Below the pieces are notes generated by a model that was given only the letters and a program-made list of their open reading frames with translations, searched no databases and was not told the origin of the DNA. 64,000 nucleotides of DNA from Paraburkholderia fungorum (GTDB taxonomy: Bacteria; Pseudomonadota; Gammaproteobacteria; Burkholderiales; Burkholderiaceae): contig NZ_FNKP01000002.1 in NCBI RefSeq assembly GCF_900099835.1, positions 1,302,001 through 1,366,000 on the forward strand, in the 5' to 3' direction. Positions 60,241-64,000 of this stretch are shown piece after piece. Position 1 is the stretch's first letter. The number at the start of each line of letters is the position of its first letter. The translations under genes were made by a program, and so were the position numbers.

Positions 60241-63200
60241 TCAGCGATTGCCGGTGGTCACGCGCGAGATCCTGTCGATCAACGCCTGCAACGAAACCGG
60301 CTTGCCGAGATGCGCGTCGTAACCCGCGCGAATGGCCCGGGTGGCATCCTGCGCACGGCCAAACCCCGTGAGCGCAATGGCCGGCACCGACGCCGCAGCC
60401 GGCAGCTTGCGCAGCGCCGCGATCAGCTCGTAACCGTCCATGTCCGGCATGCCGATATCGGACAGGATCAGATCGAACTGCTGATGCCCGGCTACCGCCA
60501 GCGCCGCCGCGCCGCTGATTTGCGGCGAGACCAGCGCGCCTTCCATTTCGAGCAGGCTCTGGAATGCCTGCAGGCTTTCCGCCGCGTCGTCCACGAGCAG
60601 AATCCGCATGCCGTTGAGCAGGCCGACGTCGGCTGATTCCGGGCGGGATTCGGTTTGCACTGGGGCGTTGCTGGCCGGCAGCCAGACCCGGAATCGCGCG
60701 CCCCGGCCCACTCCCGCGGAATCGGCCTTCACGTGCCCGCCGTGCATTTCGGTCAGTTGCCTGACGAGCGCGAGGCCGATCCCGAGCCCGCCGCTGTGCC
60801 GCCGATGCGAACCCTCCGCCTGGCTGAACATGTCGAACACGTTCGGCAAAAATGCCGGCTCGATACCGCGACCGGTGTCGCTCACCTCGACGCACGCGTA
60901 CCCGTCTTCGCGCGTGAGACTCACCACGACCCGCCCGCCAGCCGGCGTGAACTTCACCGCGTTGCTGACGAGATTCCACAGAATCTGTTCGAAGCGCACC
61001 GCGTCGGCGTCGATAACGCACGGCTCGGAGACGCCCTCCACGGTCACGCTGACCTGATTGGCCTGCGCATCGGCCTCGAGCGTGCCGCTCACCGCGACCA
61101 TGATCGCCGCGATATCGACGCGCGTTCGCTCCAGCGTCAGCTTGCCGGTACGCACGCGCGACAGATCGAGCAGATCGTCGATGATCTTCGCGAGGCTGAT
61201 GACCGAGCGGCGGATCGCGTCGGCTGCGTCGCGCACCACCGGCAGCGCCTGGGTGGACGGCGCGCGGTCGAGCATGTCCGCCTTCACGTGAATCAGATTC
61301 AGCGGGTTCTTCAACTCGTGCGACAGCACCGCGAGGAATTCGTCCTTCAGACGGCTGGCCGCTTCGACCTTCTGCCGCACCGAGCGCTCCAGCGACATCC
61401 TGTGCTGTTCGATCGTGTCGGCGTTTTTGCGCTGCGTCAGATCGAGCACGATCTTCGCGAAACCGCTAAAACTCTGCGACGCGATCGGTACGGTTACGCC
61501 GCTGCAATAGAGCCGCGTGCCGTTCTTATGGAGATACCAGCGCTCCTCTTCCGCGCGGCCGTCTTTCTGCGCGCGTTGCCGTTCGATCGAGAAGTCGATC
61601 GATTCGCGTTCCTCGGGCAGATAAAGCGGCGCGAGCGTCTGGCCGGTCATTTCCCGCTCGCCATAACCGAAGATGCGTTGCGCGCCCTTGTTCCACGTCA
61701 CCACGCGGCCGTCCTGATCCAGCACGATGATCGCGAAATCGTCGGTGCTTTGCGCGGCCAGATGCAGACGTTCTTCGCCGACGCGCACCAGTTGTTCCGC
61801 GCGCCGCAGCGCCGAAATATCGACCATGGTCAGCACCGCGCCGTCGATGTGGTCGTCGGTGGTGCGATACGGCGACAGCCGCGTGAGGAAATACCGCCCG
61901 TCGGTGCCGCGAATCTCGCGCTCGATCAGTTGCAGCGATTCGAACACGGTCGAGGTATCGTCCGCGAGTTGCGGATAGTCGAGCCGGTGCGTGATGTCGT
62001 TCAACGGGCGGCCGATATCGGACGGAATCACGTTGAACAATTCGGTCGCGGCGGGCGTATAGCGCTTGATGCGCATTTCCCGGTCGACGAACAACGTCGC
62101 GATGCCGGTCGACGCGATCACATTCTGCAGGTCGTCCTTCGCCTTGCCGGTTTCCTCGATCTTGGCCTGTAACTCGGCGTTGACGGTGAACAGCTCCTCG
62201 TTCAGCGATTGCAGTTCTTCCTTGCTGGTTTCGAGTTCCTCGGTCGCCGCGCGCAATTCTTCGTTGATTGCCTGCAATTCTTCGTTCGACGCCTTCAACT
62301 CTTCCGTCGATGCTTCCGACTGCTCGACCGTGGTCCGCAATTCCTGTTTCGTGCGATGCAATTCGTCTTCGAGATGCACCAGCAACGAGTCATGGCCCGC
62401 GCTGGCCGGCTGCGGGCGTTGCGCGCCGGACGCAGTCGCGGCGGTGATCGTCTCGAACAGCACCAGCGCGAACTCCGGCGCGTCGTCGGTGCGCCGGTAA
62501 GGACGCACGACGACGCGGACCTGGCCGCGCGGCGCGAAGTCGATCGGCTCCGTGGCCGTTTCGTGATTGCCGCGAAACGCCTGGAACAACACTGCGCGCA
62601 ATTGCAGACGCAACGCGGGATGCACCAGCATGATCAGGTTATACGACGGCTCGCCGCGCACGAAACGCAGGTATTCGCCAGCGTGGTCGGATATGTGCAG
62701 GATGTTCGCGTCGGTATCGACCACGATGCTCGGCGGCGCATACAACTCGAGAATCCGGTGATGCAACGCCGTGAACGGCATGGCCTGCGGCAATACCGGG
62801 GGCGGTCCGATGCTCGCGGCGGCTGTCGCTCCGCCGTGCTGGATGACCGGCATGTTGATCGGCGGCCGCACGGCAGTGGTCACCCGGTTCGCGCGATAAA
62901 TACGGTTCTTCTTGTCGACCGCCGTGAACAGTTCGCCCGCCGCTTCGGCGGATTCCGAACTGCCGAGCAGCAGATAGCCGCCGGGCTGCAGCGCGAAGTG
63001 GAACATTTGCAGCACCTGGCTCTGCACGCTGCGATCGAGGTAGATCAGCAGATTGCGGCACGACACCAGATCGACCCGCGAGAACGGCGGATCGTGCAGC
63101 ACGTTATGCACGGCGAACAGCACCCGTTCGCGGATTGCCTTGCTCACCCGGAAATGCGTGCGCTCGGGCGTAAAGAATTGCCGCAGATTGTTTGGCGCCA

Positions 63201-64000
63201 CGTCGGCGGTAATCGATTCGGGGTACAGCCCGGCGCGTGCGAATGCGATCGCGCGTTCGTCGATGTCGGTCGCGAACAGCTGGACTGGAATGCCCTCGTG
63301 CCGCTGTGAATGCCCCGCGAGCAGCATGGCGAGCGAATACGCTTCTTCGCCGGTCGCGCAGCCCGCCACCCACGTGCGCACCGCCTCGTCCTCGCCCTTG
63401 TTCTGGAAAAGCTTCGGCACGATTTCCCGCTCGACGACCTCGAAGGTCTCGCGATCGCGGAAAAAATTCGTCACGCCGATCAGCATGTCCTTGAGCAACG
63501 CGGGTATTTCTTCGGGGTGCGTGAGCACGTAGTCGTGATACGCCTGAAGATCGGGAATGCCGTTGACCTGCAAACGCCGTTCGATGCGCCGCAAAATGGT
63601 CGCGCGTTTGTAGTGACGGAAATCGTGCCCGGTGCGTGCGCGCAACGTGGCGAGCACGCCGAGCAGCGCGCGCTCGGCCGTCGAGGCCGGATCGGCTTTT
63701 CTGGGCGCGAGCGTTTCGGGTTCGTCGTTGGCAGCCGGAAGGCGAATGGCGCGCGCGTTTTCGGCCAGTTCGCGGAGCTTGCCCGGCATCTCCGCTGCCG
63801 GCAGCGCAAGGTCGATCATTCCCGTGGCGAGCGCATTCTGCGGCATCTCGGGATATTCGGCGTCGGCGGGTTCCTGCGCGATCGTCACGCCGCCCTGCTC
63901 CTTGACCCGGCCGATTCCGGTCGCGCCGTCCGCGCCGGTGCCCGACAGGACGATCGCGATGGCGCGCTCGCGGTGGGCATCGGCGAGGCTGCGAAAGAAC
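60241..64000 (-). CDS. CheB-CheR-PAS-histidine kinase-receiver fusion protein (5' end beyond the window)
   Basis: The frame is open to the right edge; at least 1252 residues are visible. Order: the end of a CheB methylesterase (LSGTGADGATG, then IAQEP and EMPQNALATG), a CheR N-terminal and methyltransferase domain (FRHYKRATILRRIERRL, VAGCATGEEAYSLAMLL, CRNLLIYLD), a long Glu-rich coiled coil (ELKASNEELQAINEEL), two PAS domains, a kinase H-box (EFLAVLSHELKNPLNLI) with ATPase (LVSNAVKFTPAGG, GGLGIGLALVRQL) and a C-terminal receiver (RILLVDDAAE, ILSDIGMPDMDG, ALTGFG, LGKPV). It merges chemotaxis-type adaptation enzymes with a hybrid kinase; the output partner is unknown. Confidence 0.93.
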   Translation of the reverse strand, partial: FFRSLADAHRERAIAIVLSGTGADGATGIGRVKEQGGVTIAQEPADAEYPEMPQNALATGMIDLALPAAEMPGKLRELAENARAIRLPAANDEPETLAPRKADPASTAERALLGVLATLRARTGHDFRHYKRATILRRIERRLQVNGIPDLQAYHDYVLTHPEEIPALLKDMLIGVTNFFRDRETFEVVEREIVPKLFQNKGEDEAVRTWVAGCATGEEAYSLAMLLAGHSQRHEGIPVQLFATDIDERAIAFARAGLYPESITADVAPNNLRQFFTPERTHFRVSKAIRERVLFAVHNVLHDPPFSRVDLVSCRNLLIYLDRSVQSQVLQMFHFALQPGGYLLLGSSESAEAAGELFTAVDKKNRIYRANRVTTAVRPPINMPVIQHGGATAAASIGPPPVLPQAMPFTALHHRILELYAPPSIVVDTDANILHISDHAGEYLRFVRGEPSYNLIMLVHPALRLQLRAVLFQAFRGNHETATEPIDFAPRGQVRVVVRPYRRTDDAPEFALVLFETITAATASGAQRPQPASAGHDSLLVHLEDELHRTKQELRTTVEQSEASTEELKASNEELQAINEELRAATEELETSKEELQSLNEELFTVNAELQAKIEETGKAKDDLQNVIASTGIATLFVDREMRIKRYTPAATELFNVIPSDIGRPLNDITHRLDYPQLADDTSTVFESLQLIEREIRGTDGRYFLTRLSPYRTTDDHIDGAVLTMVDISALRRAEQLVRVGEERLHLAAQSTDDFAIIVLDQDGRVVTWNKGAQRIFGYGEREMTGQTLAPLYLPEERESIDFSIERQRAQKDGRAEEERWYLHKNGTRLYCSGVTVPIASQSFSGFAKIVLDLTQRKNADTIEQHRMSLERSVRQKVEAASRLKDEFLAVLSHELKNPLNLIHVKADMLDRAPSTQALPVVRDAADAIRRSVISLAKIIDDLLDLSRVRTGKLTLERTRVDIAAIMVAVSGTLEADAQANQVSVTVEGVSEPCVIDADAVRFEQILWNLVSNAVKFTPAGGRVVVSLTREDGYACVEVSDTGRGIEPAFLPNVFDMFSQAEGSHRRHSGGLGIGLALVRQLTEMHGGHVKADSAGVGRGARFRVWLPASNAPVQTESRPESADVGLLNGMRILLVDDAAESLQAFQSLLEMEGALVSPQISGAAALAVAGHQQFDLILSDIGMPDMDGYELIAALRKLPAAASVPAIALTGFGRAQDATRAIRAGYDAHLGKPVSLQALIDRISRVTTGNR

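Overview
The window is GC-rich, densely packed bacterial DNA with long antisense open frames and little non-coding sequence. Several features suggest a Burkholderiaceae member, most likely Paraburkholderia, Caballeronia or a relative: a DUF4148 secreted protein, a Burkholderia-type MreB sequence, an IrlRS/CusRS-like two-component pair beside an RND pump, and many GntR/LysR-controlled catabolic units. This placement is inferred from gene style; there is no rRNA or other phylogenetic marker.

Layout. 1-4.4 kb: end of an IclR-type regulator, a XenA/YqjM-like ene-reductase, an MDR oxidoreductase and a VOC protein, with a divergent LysR gene and a DUF4148 gene. 4.5-13.1 kb: a tripartite RND efflux operon (pump, adaptor, outer-membrane lipoprotein) facing a convergent heavy-metal-type sensor kinase/response regulator pair. 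Similar dyad sequences precede both units. 13.4-14.5 kb: an mreB without mreCD, mrdA or rodA beside it.

14.5-41 kb: a large nitrogen-scavenging region. Unit 1 (minus strand) encodes allophanate hydrolase, a BMP-type ABC importer, two biuret-hydrolase-like cysteine hydrolases, an AtzH/HpxZ-like protein and a GntR regulator. A TetR gene follows, preceded by an array of TGGTCAA-like half-sites. Unit 2 is a second BMP-type ABC importer (minus), diverging from a RutB-like amidohydrolase, an AMI1-like amidase and a cytoplasmic gamma-glutamyltransferase-family (HpxW-like) hydrolase (plus). Unit 3 (minus) is a PuuE-like deacetylase-fold protein, a GntR regulator and a flavin reductase. It diverges from unit 4, a PotABCD-like ABC importer (plus). 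Sequences matching sigma-54 promoters precede the second BMP operon and both units 3 and 4. This supports nitrogen-limitation (RpoN/NtrC) control and joint use of ureide-, amide- or polyamine-like nitrogen sources.

41-44.7 kb: an acyl-CoA-dehydrogenase-like flavoprotein, an SsuA-like binding protein and an FMN-dependent luciferase-like monooxygenase, probably for organosulfur or organonitrogen use. 44.7-48.2 kb: a SLATT two-TM protein, YceH, an XRE-cupin regulator, a GNAT enzyme, a thioesterase and a BON-domain protein. 48.2-55 kb: acetate kinase and phosphoketolase in one operon, a small membrane protein, an ankyrin protein, a HAD hydrolase and a short-form 6-phosphogluconate dehydrogenase. 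55.4-64 kb: an MFS sugar-efflux-like carrier, a secreted unknown, a DUF2628-like protein, a thioredoxin-like protein, YjbQ, an HSL-family esterase whose ribosome site lies in a perfect hairpin, and a CheB-CheR-PAS-kinase-receiver fusion running off the right edge.

No tRNA, rRNA, CRISPR array, insertion sequence or phage gene was recognised.
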